From positions 2,401,501-2,465,500 of the forward strand of contig NC_135559.1 in assembly GCF_964340395.1 (NCBI RefSeq): a DNA stretch of 64,000 bases. Reading direction: 5' to 3'. How positions within the stretch are numbered: position 1 is the first letter of the stretch; the number at the start of each line of letters is the position of its first letter. A program made the position numbers and the translations under genes. Shown one piece after another: positions 22,401-33,511 of this stretch. The notes under the pieces were generated by a model. That model ran no database searches. It had not been told where the DNA came from and saw only the letters and a list, made by a program, of their open reading frames with translations. This stretch comes from Glandiceps talaboti (Eukaryota > Hemichordata > Enteropneusta > Spengelidae).

Positions 22401-24945
22401 GTGATATTGTATAAACCATCTATTTGTTCTCCGACCTAAAAAAGAAATAGCATGATAACGTCTTCTGGATATCTTTTTTTCTTCAAAAAGCATAGTTTAT
22501 AAAAAGGTGTCATTACAAAATAACTGATGTGACGTAGTACAATTCATCTTTTCTTATATTTGGTAATTTTGGCTTTTGGAAAAATACGCGAATTTATGTT
22601 CATTGCTATTGTTTATTAAGTAAAACCTAAGGTTAATAACATCGCCACATGTCATCGTTTGACAAAAAATTCCTACCGTATTTTGCTACATTATATTTGA
22701 ATCATTCTTCATTTAGCAGTCGTTGCCAAATACATCGTCTATAGTAAAGGACAATGACAGACTTCACCATCTAGTTCCATCCCCGAATCATCACAAGTAT
22801 TCTACACGTTAAAATGGAAAAGTCACTTTCAAGTGTACATTGAGTGTAGGACAAAGCGAAGAGAAGACAGTCCTGTAGTGTATAGCATTAGGTTGGTTGA
22901 GTAAGTTGCAGTTTAGTGTGTTGACGGGTTTGTTTGTTTGTTTATTTTTATTTAGGTATTTTTGTTTATTTTTTATTATTTTTTGTGTACCTGCCTTTTA
23001 TTTTGTTCCTCGTAAATGATATGTTAATTTTAATTATTTGACTTTGTATTTTATTAGACTTTGACAACTTTTTAGGACTTGTTTTATTGATCAACTACAA
23101 AGTGTCTGTTGGAAATAGGGTAGCAGACTTCAGCACAAATCTGAACACCTGCCCAAATAGTGTGCCCTTTGAAATGTGAAGATAATCTAGTAAATACCCT
23201 CAAAATGTGAAGATAATCTTGTAAACACTCTGGGTAAATACCCTCAAAATGTTAAGATAATATTGTAAATACCCTGGATAAATACCCTCAAAATGTGAAG
23301 ATAATCATGTAAATACCCTGGGTGAATACCCTCAAAATGTGAAGATAATCGAGTAAACACTCTGGGTAAATACCCTCAAAATGTGAAGATAATCTAGTAA
23401 ACACTCTGGGTAAATACCCTCAAAATGTGAAGATAATCTAGTAAATACCCTGGATAAATACCCTCAAAATGTGAAGATAATCTTGTAAATACCCTGGGTA
23501 AATACCCTCAAAATGTTAAGATAATCTAGTAAATACCCTGGGCCGTAAATACCCTCAAAATGTGAAGATAATCGAGTAAACACTCTGGGTAAATACCCTC
23601 AAAATGTGAAGATAATCTAGTAAATACCCTGGATAAATACCCTCAAAATGTGAAGATAATCTTGTAAATACCCTGGGTAAATACCCTCAAAATGTTAAGA
23701 TAATCTAGTAAATACCCTGGGTAAATACCCTCAAAATGTGAAGATAATCTAGTAAATACCCTGGGTAAATACCCTCAAAATGTTAAGATAATCTAGTAAA
23801 TACCCTGGGTGAATACCCTCAAAATGTGAAGATAATCTAGTAAACACTCTGGGTAAATACCCTCAAAATATTTGATTTTTCAAAGAGATCTCGAACTAAA
23901 TTTGGTAGGTTGAGTTGTAACTGTTCAGAGTGTAGGGATTTCATTACTTTCATTACTTTACTAAAACAAAACTGCATAGTGGAAGAGCTGAACAGCAGAA
24001 CCACTTCTACACATGTTACAAAAAAACCAAAACCCTAAAAAAAAACCAAAGAAAACCTAAAAAAAACAAAAAAAACCTAAAAACAACAGCGAAGCTATTC
24101 TGACCAATAGGTCACTTGTTCATCAAAATGTTATCCTAATTATCTTGGCATATAAGTTAAAATGCTCCATTTAAGTAGAGTCTAGTCTTATCTGAAAGTG
24201 AAAATATGTATCATATTTAATTACTGTAACATCACATGTAAGTACGGAGACCCCATCAGATGGATATACAGTGTAAAAGGCTTCCATACCTGTTGTTTTG
24301 AAACAGCTCCAGTAGAATTAATCGATTCGAACGACAGTATTTGAGAAATCACTTCTCCAGTATCCAGTGCTAGTGTCGAATGGAAAATAAAACAAAAAAT
24401 TACCCAAGTCAATCATGATACACCAAACATAAATACTAAATTATGCTTACAGGTAATTCTTACCATATGTTTTGTTTACCAACTTTGAAATATATGTATG
24501 TAAACAAATATCTTATGCAATGACTGAACAATTATGAAGACTGTTAGTGGAGATTACAGAATCGTTGGAAATTAAATTAGTCTAAGGGGGTTGTCATTTT
24601 TAACTGACTGGCAGGGGCTGGTTATTTTGGTACGTGGTCATTTTGAAAAACACTACTTGAAGTGAAGGGGCAATTTGGAGAACATAACTTGAAGTGGGGT
24701 CACTTTGTAAAACACGAAGTGTGTTTGTCATTTTGGTGTCGTGAAATGACTCCTGAACAACTGTGGGAGGGGACAGCCCTCCCTTATTTTATACATAGAC
24801 CCTCATATTCCCAGGGTGTGGCGTCAAAGTATAGTAATATGAAATCCATACATGTCATATTACTATACTTTGACGTCACAGTATATTAATATGATCGGAA
24901 CTACTTTGAATTATTTGTAAACATCATCAACCGGTACAGTTACGA

Positions 24946-25010
<65 letters not shown>

Positions 25011-28000
25011 GAAAATATGATTTCCTTTCTATTCATGGATTGTCGAACATTGACCATTATCATCAGTGTAAACAATCAACAAATACACCTCTTTTGGAAA
25101 CATCTATCACCTTTCGTACAGCCACTAACGTACTATTTGGATTCTTAAATCGGGCCGACAAAAAGTCACTGACCCCCCTATCTGTAAAACCAAAAACAGG
25201 CTGACTCCCCTATAACAATTCTAAAACATGATGACCCACCCCCCCCCCATATATAATATTCACATGATAGGTATTTTTTGATCGCGATTCAGTGTGGATT
25301 GCTTGACTGTCTTGCATCTACTTTATGCTATAAAACTCCTTTTTGAATATATTTACCCTGTGTAGTCAATAATTATATGGTAGTACTATCCCGGGATCTT
25401 ATAAAGTATTTGCAAGACAGTCAAGCAGTCCACACTTAGTCATGATCAAAAGATACTTGTCATGTGAATATGATATATGGAGGGGGGGGGGTCATCATGC
25501 TTTAGAATTCAGTGATAGAGAGGTCAGTCTGTTTCTGACTTTTTGTTGGCCGATGGCAAAATCCACCTCCCCCGGCTGGAGAAAGTGACCGGTCCCTTAG
25601 TATATACGTCCACTGACCTTTCAGAAACACTTGCAATTGACATAGGTAAAGAATCCTGTTGTGTCCCACCGAGGAGCTCTTATACACTATGACATATCTT
25701 CCGAAGATGGCGCCATTTGTACAGTTTGCGGATAATTTTCCCTTTAGCACCTTATCGTTGATATTGAAACAGACTGTGCTACTATGAGGATCTAATCGGT
25801 TGTGTTACCCACAACTACATAGCTTTCCAGATAATCACCTTGGGAAGAACGAAGGAAACATGTGAATGTAAAGGGCAAATGAAAAATGTCAACACAAGCA
25901 TTATAATTATGTCGTCAAACGTCGAATATGATGTTTCGAAAACTTCGTAACAAAAACTGACTTTTCAAGGCAATCTCGCTACATGAAATTAATTTCAACC
26001 TTCTTTCGAAGTGTATAGCACTTTCACTAATGCTAAAGACCCCCCTCCTCCCCCCTCATGCACACGTGTCAGTTACATAAAATCAATTCCAAATACACAA
26101 ACAACAAATGTACAATGTAAAGAGGCGACTGTTGCCAATGACGACCAGACGTACAACGAAGAACAGATGAGCGAATGTTCAATAGAACATTGCATAACTA
26201 CATAATATTGTTAACGTTATTAATTTTAATTACAGGAAAGAATCATAACTTTTAAGCTTCAATGAATTAATTCTATATATAAGTCTATACATTTCTGCCT
26301 TTAGTTTTTTTCCTTCGAGAGATATCTTTTAGTTGGTCTTCATAATCCGGTATTGAGATATCTTGATGCCAGGTTAGTCATATACCGTAGATTTGCATAG
26401 GGACATGTAGTATTTAATTTCTTAGATTATTGTTTTTCTTATTGTTTGTCTATAGGCCTAAACTATTAAGGTATGGTGTTGCCGAAGGCCTTTACTCAAG
26501 TCAGACTGGTTGTTTGACATGTGCAATATCAGTAAGTATCAACTTAACAATCGTTCAAACACCCCCACCTTCCCCTCCCTCCCATCAAGAAAATAAACTT
26601 ACGTCCTTGTGTAACATCATTGCCGAAATCTAACAATACACCTTCTACGACATAGAGTGTTTGTAGATCGATAATAAAACCGGGTTCACGATGAGAAACA
26701 TTCGAAAGGACACAAGTTAATGGATCACTGTCCACAATGAACTGGTAATTCGGATAGTCAGGGATGTTATATCCTGTGACAGGTTTATTCAGTGCGATGT
26801 TATCTGTAAAATAAAGGACAAACATCGCGTTTCATATTATTACACATTATATTATAGCATTACCAATTCCAGTGAATTTTGTGACGTCATCGCTGTACAT
26901 TATTACTGATAATGTACTCCGTTAATGGCATCGCGGCCCCGGAACGAGCATAACAATGCAAGCTTATGTCCGTAATAACAATAACGTGTGTCGCTATGAT
27001 TAGTATTCAGCTTCTGGGCCGAACATGGCAGACGATGTTCAGCGCTGTGTATATTATACGTTGTTTTGCGTTTCTCGGTCTACAAATTCACTGGAATTGG
27101 CAAAAATATAAAATAATAACAATAATGTACGCCCTCCGCATCCATAATGGACTCAAGCAAACTTTGCACTCCATAATGGGCTCGGCTGTCGCCTCGCCCA
27201 TTATGTCGTTCAAAGTTTGCTTGAGTCCATTATGGGTTGGGAGGGCGTAAATTATTGTTTAAACATTACCAATTATACTAACTTGTGGTACTTTACTATA
27301 CAACACAAAGTACAACCCCCAAACAACGAATAACACGTCTTCTTCGAAGAGATCATCCAAAAGAGAATGAAGTATGAAAAAGTTGTCAATTGTGTTACAA
27401 CGAAAATCATAAACCCTGAAAGAAAATGTCGTCTGGCTCGATATAAATCTCACGAGCATTGCTACATTTTTTAGTCTGGCTAGGCAAAATATCTCTTGGA
27501 TGTTGCAAATCTTCTTAACTGGTTCGACAAAAATCTAATAAATATTTCCGCATGTTACTGTCTGGCACGACAAGAATTGAATTGCAATTGATACATTTTA
27601 GTCAATTGACTTATTCATACATTTACCAGGTTAACTTTCTCAATACTCTGATAACATTCTGATTTCATATAAGGTAACTTTAATTCAAACTCGCCAATTT
27701 AAGTTAGCAACAATTTCCCGGCCGATTGGCATACGCAAAGACAATTAACAACTCACGGGACCTGTCATTTCTCGTCTATTTAATTAATTATCCTGATAGT
27801 CATGCCGTGTGCCGTGTGTTCAACAATAAGGTAATTTTATAAGTGTGTAGACATGGACACGTTTCATTGACCAATTAATCAGACATCTAATCAATTATGT
27901 ATGAAGAGTTAAACCCGTTACCAATGGCAACCTACATCGCCGCCGGCTGACAAGCGAAATATTAGTCGAGTTCTCTCTCAAACGTACCTTCTTTACGTAA

Positions 28001-28844
28001 GCCTAATAAAAAAATTGTGTGGTTCCGATATCGATTAGGCTCAATTTTAGAATAGGTGTGGTAGGTAGATTATTTTTTTTAATTATATATTTTTTCACGT
28101 GTGAGTGTCTAGTTCAGGTTTTCCATTGTTTTCCAAATGGTCTCAGTATAGGTAGTTATGTTTTCTGTTGTTTTCCATATGGTCTCTGTTCCTATCAGAT
28201 GTACAGCCATTACAGATTGGAAGAACAGTTTTATATTGTCTTTTTAAGTTGATGGCAGTTTCCGCATCCACTATTTCACGTGAGACTTCTTACTTTTTTG
28301 CGATTTCATTATTTTTTGTTTAGGGTCGGCAGTGAAAAACTAGATGGGGCCGGGTAACCGGAACCAAACAATTAATTTTTCAGTCCTTAACATTGCTGAT
28401 AGGATTCCCCGATAAGGTACGATGATACAATAAGCGTCTATTCCTACACTAAATCGCTAGTACTACCACCCCATGGCCGCAGTCTGGAGGGGGTTATAGG
28501 AATGACGCATGTCCGGTCCGTGCGCGTGTGTCCGTCCATCCTTCCGTGGCCAACCATATCTCTGATACCTATGACTCAATTTCAGTCAACCCTGGCTCAA
28601 ATGTCAGAAACTATAGACTGCATATGCACGTCACTCGCGACTTTGACCTTTATGACAAAATGGCGGTCACATTTGTAATACAAATACATTTTGCCTTCCA
28701 TCTCCAAATTATGACCACATACAGATATGACCTTGATTTTTCATTTCTGATAAGATTGTAGGACCACATTTCATATGTCAATAATTAACACATCCATCCC
28801 CCCCTCTCTCTCTCTGTCTCTGTCTCACTCTGTCTCTGTCTCTG

Positions 28845-28890
<46 letters not shown>

Positions 28891-31800
28891 TGGTGGCAAT
28901 AAATAAATACTATTTTAGTGTCTGTGATATACAGGAAATACCTGGATTTTGAGAAATGACCCTGAAGGTCAAGGTCAGTCTTAAAATAAGTTTACATCAG
29001 CTAATATAGGGATGGACACTTGAATGGGGAGTTTCCATGTATTGAAGTTGTTGAGTTATGCGGTATAAAGTCATGATTTTTCACTGCAAATATGGCCACC
29101 ATTCAGTTAAACGTTATTTGAGCACCAAAAGTAATGCATTTGTGACCTATTTCTCATCTCTTGTTCTGCATTACCTTTAGACATTGTTTTGAAATAAATT
29201 GTCCATACATAAATGCTACAAATGTTCTGCAATATACAAGAAATCGCTTGATTTTGATCATTGACACAGAAGGTCAAGATCGAGGTCAAATGTCACTTTC
29301 TCACAAGAAAACTTGCATGTGATTGTATGGCGTTCGATACTTTATTGGACACTATTGTCTTGACAGTTTTGAGTTATACAGCAATATATTGATTTGTTAC
29401 ATGTACTTTCTATCTAGAGTCTTATGAAGTGTGGGCGGGGCTTATTTTGTAGTTCGTAATGATTGACTATTCATTACATCACTCGACGTCCAGTTTCATT
29501 TTGAATATCACATGCGATGATGATGCGTTGGTCGAGTGTTGTGACTACATACACTCTGTAAGGAGGTATCTTGTGCCGTATCATGATCAGCGTGCAATTT
29601 ATATAAGGCCAAAAAAAAAGTTTTGTTTCCCGTCCTCGCGCGCGTCATTCCAAACCATGCGCATCGTACGTTTTTATTCTGTTTCCCCATTATTGTTTCA
29701 GACCGTCACTGGCGATTTGTGAAATACGCCACCTAAATGTTTCAACTGTAAAAAATTCAGTGATTGTATTAGTATATTTAAAGGGTAATTAAAGTACTGG
29801 TAATTTGATATGATGGTACCTCTTTACATTTCGTCTGAATACGTATCATGTAGACGCGTACATACATGTTATAAGGATGAACGCGTACTCTGTACTAATA
29901 CATGTGTTGTAGAAGCTCGTGAGACAGGACGTCTAGCGGACACACAGACAGTTTATAGTATACAACGCAACGCTATGCGAAGCGACCAAAATTTTCACGA
30001 TAAGGACAACGTTTTTTAGAAATTATTTCTTAAATTTCCCCATTTCTGAGTTCATATAACACAACTGTGGCAAATATTTCTATGAATCGTACAATACTTC
30101 ATGACTACTTTTGCGACGTATGTGTAGAAATAGACAAGGTAGGAAAGCTTGAAATGCGGAAGTGACTAACAATATCCTTCAAACATTAAAAAGAGAAAAC
30201 CCGACAACGCAACGCTACAATTTTATATGCATAGATAAGTCTTTGTTTAATCACGCATTTTACTCATGAAGAAACTAAAGCGAGGATTTCTTTTTTTTAT
30301 AGTGTTTTTCGATTACGTCTCAAGATGCCTTCCATGTTCTGATGACTCAAAGACAATCAAAAGTGTGGCCAAAATTTCATAATTTGGATCGCCCAAACAG
30401 ATGTTTTGAACTCCACAATGCCATTATCAGGTGGTTGCAAGATCGTAACTTGGGATGGCAAAAGCAGTAATAATCCTTGGGAGAACAGTTTGCCAGCGTT
30501 CTTGGGGAATGTTTATGGTTGATCGATCCACCAGTTGTGTGTTTTCTTCCCCCCCCCCCCCCCATAAAAAAAACCGCATCACCGCATCATTTTTGAAATT
30601 ACCTTAGGACGGGAAACAAAACTTCTTTTTTTTAGCCTAATACTTTTGAATATAAAAGAGTTTGGCCTTGTTCGTATGGTTACCATTATACAAACCATGC
30701 AATAGACCTAAGTGTATGGAGGTATCTTCTACTTCCAAGGTAAATGACTATCCTCTGTTATGTGCTATTGTTTTTTTCTCTTTTTTTTCATTGAATTTTT
30801 CTGCCTTACATCATGGAGGCAGGAAGCTTCACCAACGCCCGTGTAACACTCTCCCCAGCCTTTGGGCCACTAATTAATACTAAACAATTCAGTTCTAACA
30901 TATCTCCTATATCATCTCACGGCCTATATTTTCCTCGATGACAGATTTTATTCAACTGTAAACCTTCCTCTTATTTTCAACATTGGATAATGTCAATTAG
31001 TTTGATCTCCTTGGTCTCACTTATAGAAACAAGTTGTAGATACGTTCACCTTGAATAGTGTTACATTTAGACAGTTCCAGTAACATTAAAACGCCAAAAA
31101 CTTTTCAACCACATAAGACGTATTTCCATACCATTGAACAAATTTACTGTTTAAAACCCTTATCAATTCCAAAATCTGAACTTGACCATCTGAAGCAACT
31201 TTTTAAAAATAGATATACGTAGGTATTCTGCAGAGATCTGTACAGTATTTGAAAATAGATACACGTAGGTATTCTGCAGAGATCTGTGCAGTATTTGATA
31301 TCTGACGTGTACGCCGTGGACCTTGGTTTTGAAATCTATTTGTAAAATGAAATATCTAACATTTCGTTACAGAAGCCATTGAATACGGCCTTCTACGGAT
31401 ATTTCGACCAAACAAAATGTCTAAGTTTACCCAAAAAACCTACCCGCGCTCTGGACGGTAAAGGTAGTTATCAAAAGTATGTCAACGCCCAGACCGTTCA
31501 TTGAGTACTTCTTATGAACAGGTGGTTTTGTGGAGTTTCAGACAAATAGTCTTGAGAGACACTTTATGTCTCTACCACAACTAAATGCTAGTTCAATTAG
31601 GTCTAACAATGATGTCAAAAGGCGATAACAGATTCTGCGAATATTTGCCTTTTATTTGTTTTGGTATAATATCTATGACGGAAGCTTACTGGACAAGATA
31701 AAAGTGATAATTTCTTAGACTAGCTTTTCACTTACAAAATAAGAGATCATAGTAACAATCTTTATGACTCAGTAGTACTGAGCTAACTCATCACAGTGAC

Positions 31801-32430
31801 TATACATACAACTGTTACCTATATACGAGTGACGGACCAACACTAAAAGTTAACCATTAGGTGAAAACCTGTTTTCAGAACACTTAGCTAGTAAGATTAA
31901 AATGTAATATGGCAAGGTTAAGTTTGAAAAACCACACATCAAAGTGTTCACAACACAAAGAAACCCCAAAGTTTCGATTCTTGTTATTCATCTGCTAAGT
32001 GTATAGCTTTTACTCATTATTGGACATATCAGTTTTACCTTACAATCATGTCATGATCAATACCCTTATGAATATATTTACAAGGTTAATTCTCGTCTTA
32101 AATATGTGCAATAAGGATCCCAATTCTTATGTGTCATTTATGGATATACACATTCGTAAGTGACAAAACAAAGTATTTGAAAGAAAGAAAAATCAAATGG
32201 GGAGGATATGCGATATTCAGATGCCCTTACAGCCCGGTACAACCCTCAGGCTTTAAGGGAATATACAATCTTGTTTACCCCATAGTTGCAGCTCCGTCCG
32301 AAAGTATGTACACACAACCTTGAAAAGAATATACAAGTTTGACTTTACCCATAGTTGTAGCTCCGTCCGAAAGTAGGTACACACATACAATGAAGAGAAT
32401 GATAGTCTTCACGTTATAAAGCTCCTTCAT
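19356..32430 (-). CDS. Secreted F-type-lectin-like (F5/8C) + GAIN-like + GPS protein, ending at the GPS site (11 exons)
   Basis: Exons in coding order: 32430-32349, 26803-26603, 25791-25618, 24369-24290, 22435-22345, 22179-21842, 21089-20987, 20395-20274, 20164-19942, 19773-19682, 19412-19356. All ten junctions are GT-AG and phase-consistent, giving 520 residues. Residues 1-27 are a signal peptide (MKELYNVKTIILFIVCVYLL then SDGATTM). Residues 28-152 resemble a fucolectin/F5/8C domain, starting DNIALNKPVT and ending GRYVIVYKSS...LCQLQVF; the NRxD fucose-binding motif of F-type lectins is not evident. Residues 153-471 are an N-glycosylation-rich ectodomain with Ser/Thr and helical parts like a GAIN or polycystin-type region. 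Residues 486-520 are a GPS motif: C486, W489, W496, C501, then CLCNRLT (C514, C516). The usual HLT is RLT, and the next codon is TAA. No membrane helix follows. It could be a true soluble protein or a receptor gene cut by a nonsense change. The exon chain is strong; the start exon is less certain. Confidence 0.8.
20471..20600 (+). mobile_element. Degraded SINE head in an intron of the lectin/GPS gene
   Basis: GTCAGGATGGTCGAATGG resembles the A-box part of a tRNA-Ser/Leu-type head. TTTGAATCTGCGGATTGC followed by AGGTTCAG matches the second half of the SINE in the dioxygenase introns, in the opposite orientation. The tail is not clear. Confidence 0.5.
21640..21739. repeat. Tandem repeat of about 33 bp, 3 copies, in an intron
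   Basis: AATCGGAATACGGTCGTCAG followed by TAACTTGACTAA occurs three times, the last with GGGG in place of ACGG. Confidence 0.9.
23172..23869. repeat. 44-bp minisatellite, about 16 copies, intron of lectin/GPS gene
   Basis: The unit is GTAAATACCCTCAAAATGTG followed by AAGATAATCTAGTAAA and ACCCTGG or CACTCTGG. Units come in at least two versions (AAATACCCTGG and AAACACTCTGG) that are mixed along the array. There are no spacers of changing sequence. Confidence 0.95.
24822..24875. repeat. Perfect 21-bp-arm palindrome
   Basis: Arms CGTCAAAGTATAGTAATATG(A) and its exact reverse complement flank a 12-base loop. A partial third copy of the arm follows at 24880-24893. Confidence 0.9.
24946..25008. 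repeat. (TTG)n microsatellite
   Basis: About 21 TTG units. Confidence 0.95.
25149..25556. mobile_element. Fold-back element of about 408 bp next to an exon donor
   Basis: The left end ATCGGGCCGACAAAAAGTCA and the right end TGACTTTTTGTTGGCCGAT are inverted. Inner parts also pair: TGACTGTCTTGCA with TGCAAGACAGTCA, and TTCACATGATAG with a matching right-arm segment, along with C-run and G-run. Its right edge is 60 bases from the donor of exon 25618-25791. It has no coding capacity. Confidence 0.75.
26860..27101. repeat. Inverted repeat around a 200-bp unpaired centre
   Basis: ACCAATTCCAGTGAATTTTG near 26862 is inverted as CAAATTCACTGGAATTGGC near 27083. The element at 27130 lies directly beyond it. 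Confidence 0.6.
27130..27247. mobile_element. TA-flanked 118-bp palindrome (mini-MITE)
   Basis: Arms CGCCCTCCGCATCCATAATG and onward (ACTCAAGCAAACTTTG) are mirrored with a few mismatches by a right arm ending GGGAGGGCG. TA flanks both ends (27128-27129 and 27248-27249). Confidence 0.8.
28001..28388. mobile_element. Dispersed non-autonomous element, copy A, about 380 bp
   Basis: It starts GCCTAATAAAAAAATTGTGT then GGTTCCG and ends CGGAACCAAACAATTAATTT, an inverted form of its start. A second copy is at 45426-45803. Inside, phrases such as TCCATTGTTTTCCAAATGGT and TTGGAAGAACAGTTTTAT are shared. Confidence 0.8.
28455..29330. repeat. Composite dispersed repeat with CTCTGT tract and AGGTCA motifs
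   Basis: GTCCGTGCGCGTGTGTCCG, then GGCGGTCACATTTG, a CTCTGT/CT tract at 28803-28887 and then AAGGTCAAGGTCA at about 28968. Similar AGGTCA-bearing text occurs at 33240-33400 and 54790-54960. Confidence 0.55.
29607..30637. mobile_element. Harbinger-like element, 1031 bp, TAA target duplication
   Basis: Terminal inverted repeats of about 30 bases: GGCCAAAAAAAAAGTTTTGT (left) and ACAAAACTTCTTTTTTTTAG-CC (right), followed inward by TTCCCGTCC. TAA flanks both ends (29604-29606, 30638-30640). GGCC ends with a 3-base TWA duplication are typical of PIF/Harbinger. No transposase is evident. It carries an exon-like open stretch at 30303-30470. Confidence 0.75.
30303..30470 (+). pseudogene. Exon-like open stretch inside the Harbinger-like element (unknown family)
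   Basis: A strong acceptor (TTTCTTTTTTTTATAG) is followed by an open frame: CFSITSQDAFHVLMTQRQSK, then VWPKFHNLDRPNRCFELHNA, then IIRWLQDRNLGWQKQ and TAA. The amino acid mix looks protein-like rather than random. I do not recognise the family. It may be a captured host exon or a remnant of the element's own gene. No partner exon could be identified. Confidence 0.35.
31207..31299. repeat. Tandem duplication, 47 bp, 2 copies
   Basis: AATAGATATACGTAGGTATT followed by CTGCAGAGATCTGTACAGTATTTGA is repeated with two base changes. Confidence 0.9.
32271..32397. repeat. Tandem duplication covering the donor half of the signal-peptide exon
   Basis: ATAGTTG(C/T)AGCTCCGTCC followed by GAAAGTA(T/G)GTACACAC occurs twice, about 68 bases apart. 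The right copy is part of exon 32349-32430. The left copy keeps an ATGGGGTAAAC donor-like site. Confidence 0.8.
32349..32430 (-). CDS. Candidate signal-peptide exon of the lectin/GPS gene
   Basis: ATG at 32430-32428 opens 27 codons plus one base, with a hydrophobic core (TIILFIVCVYLL) and a short polar end, as in a secretory signal peptide. The exon ends ATGG followed by GTAAAG, phase 1. Joined to the next exon at 26803 (starting AT) it makes GAT and gives TTM-DNIALNKPVT, the usual start of an F5/8C or fucolectin domain. The intron would be 5.5 kb. The exon's downstream half, with its donor, is duplicated in tandem at about 32271-32331 inside the intron. The call depends on phase, signal character and sensible fusion; no transcript is available. 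Confidence 0.65.
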
Positions 32431-33043
32431 ATTTCAGGTTTTTCTGAATCAGGAGAGTCGGGTCTTGAAGCATTCGTTGCGTTCTCTTCAGATGGTGAAC
32501 TAATGATGACGATTGTGCAGCCAGGCATTATATGGTGCCTGTATACATGACAGCTTATTACTCTTCTACTCATTTGATAATAAATTGCAAACAATGTAAA
32601 GAAGGCAAACAAACGCAATCAACTCAGTGAATATATGTTGTTACGGATGACAGAATACAACTTTTTAATATTCGCTAAGTTTTGATGTTTTGCGAGGTCA
32701 CCGGCACCGTGAACTCTGAATTAATACTTAGAACAAATGTTTGCATTTCGCGAATAGTATTCTTCTAAGATGACAACATTAAGTTATTATAAGATCAACA
32801 GTGTCAAATAATGACTGATTACAGACAGTTGGAAGAAAAATGACGTGATCACATTGTTTGGCTAGTTTTCATATTTGTCAATATCATTTGCACTGAATTA
32901 AGGCAACAACAACACTTCCGTTTTATTCATTTATGGTGCTGATTATTTTATCACCCAATCACCCAGTATTGTATATTTTGTGTTTATAAGAATGTAATGG
33001 AATAATAAAGTTTGGATTCATTTTTTCTTTAGAATTGACGGCC

Positions 33044-33075
33044 TAGACACGGAGCTTCCATCTGCTCCGTGGCTA
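33044..33075. repeat. Short hairpin TAGACACGGAGC / GCTCCGTGGCTA
   Basis: 12-base arms with one mismatch and an 8-base loop. It is similar in size and end type to the other short palindromes. Confidence 0.75.
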
Positions 33076-33511
33076 CTTCTAAATGATCCAGGTTAACCAT
33101 ATAAGATAATATTGAAGGTCGTAAGTCAGCGTCTGACTTGAAACCTAACCTTTAGTGATATTAAAGGGTGAAGATACATAGTGTGACATTGCTATATTTC
33201 CAAAAATTCCAAATTCATTGAGCAAATTAACATTAGCCCTTGGAGATGAAGGTCAAGATCAAAGTAACACTTGAAAGTTACTTCTACAACGATCAGTGTA
33301 GACACTAGAATAGTGTCTCTGTGTAAAATACTTCCACTTATTGTGTTAAAAATTCTAATTTGACCTTAAGGATGATGATCGAGGTAAACGATAAAGGTTT
33401 TAGCAAGAGGCTTTAACTCATATATGACTGCTATGGCTTTTCGATTGATTTACTAGAATGTATTCAATTTTTTTTTTCAAAGTCAAAATCAACAAGTCAT
33501 TGAAAATGACA

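Larger units (their letters stand above)
26804..32348. other. First intron (5.5 kb) of the lectin/GPS gene; repeat-filled
   Basis: It holds fold-back elements near 26860-27247, the dispersed repeat at 28001, a divergent AGGTCA-rich repeat at 28500-29330, a Harbinger-like element at 29607 and a 47-bp duplication at 31207. Parts at 27260-27990 and 30900-32260 show nothing I can name. Confidence 0.5.

Noticed and set aside
24001-24090. CCCTAAA-like telomere repeat
   Set aside because: The A-rich text has irregular CCTAAAAA phrases of changing length and no regular telomere unit.
24945-25148. Poly-leucine open frame starting with ATG
   Set aside because: Made by the (TTG)n microsatellite; the rest has no coding features.
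32427-32618. 63-codon minus-strand frame just upstream of the signal-peptide exon
   Set aside because: It overlaps the ATG at 32430 in another frame and stops there; its hydrophobic start is not followed by a donor that fits the next exon, so the 32349-32430 exon is preferred.
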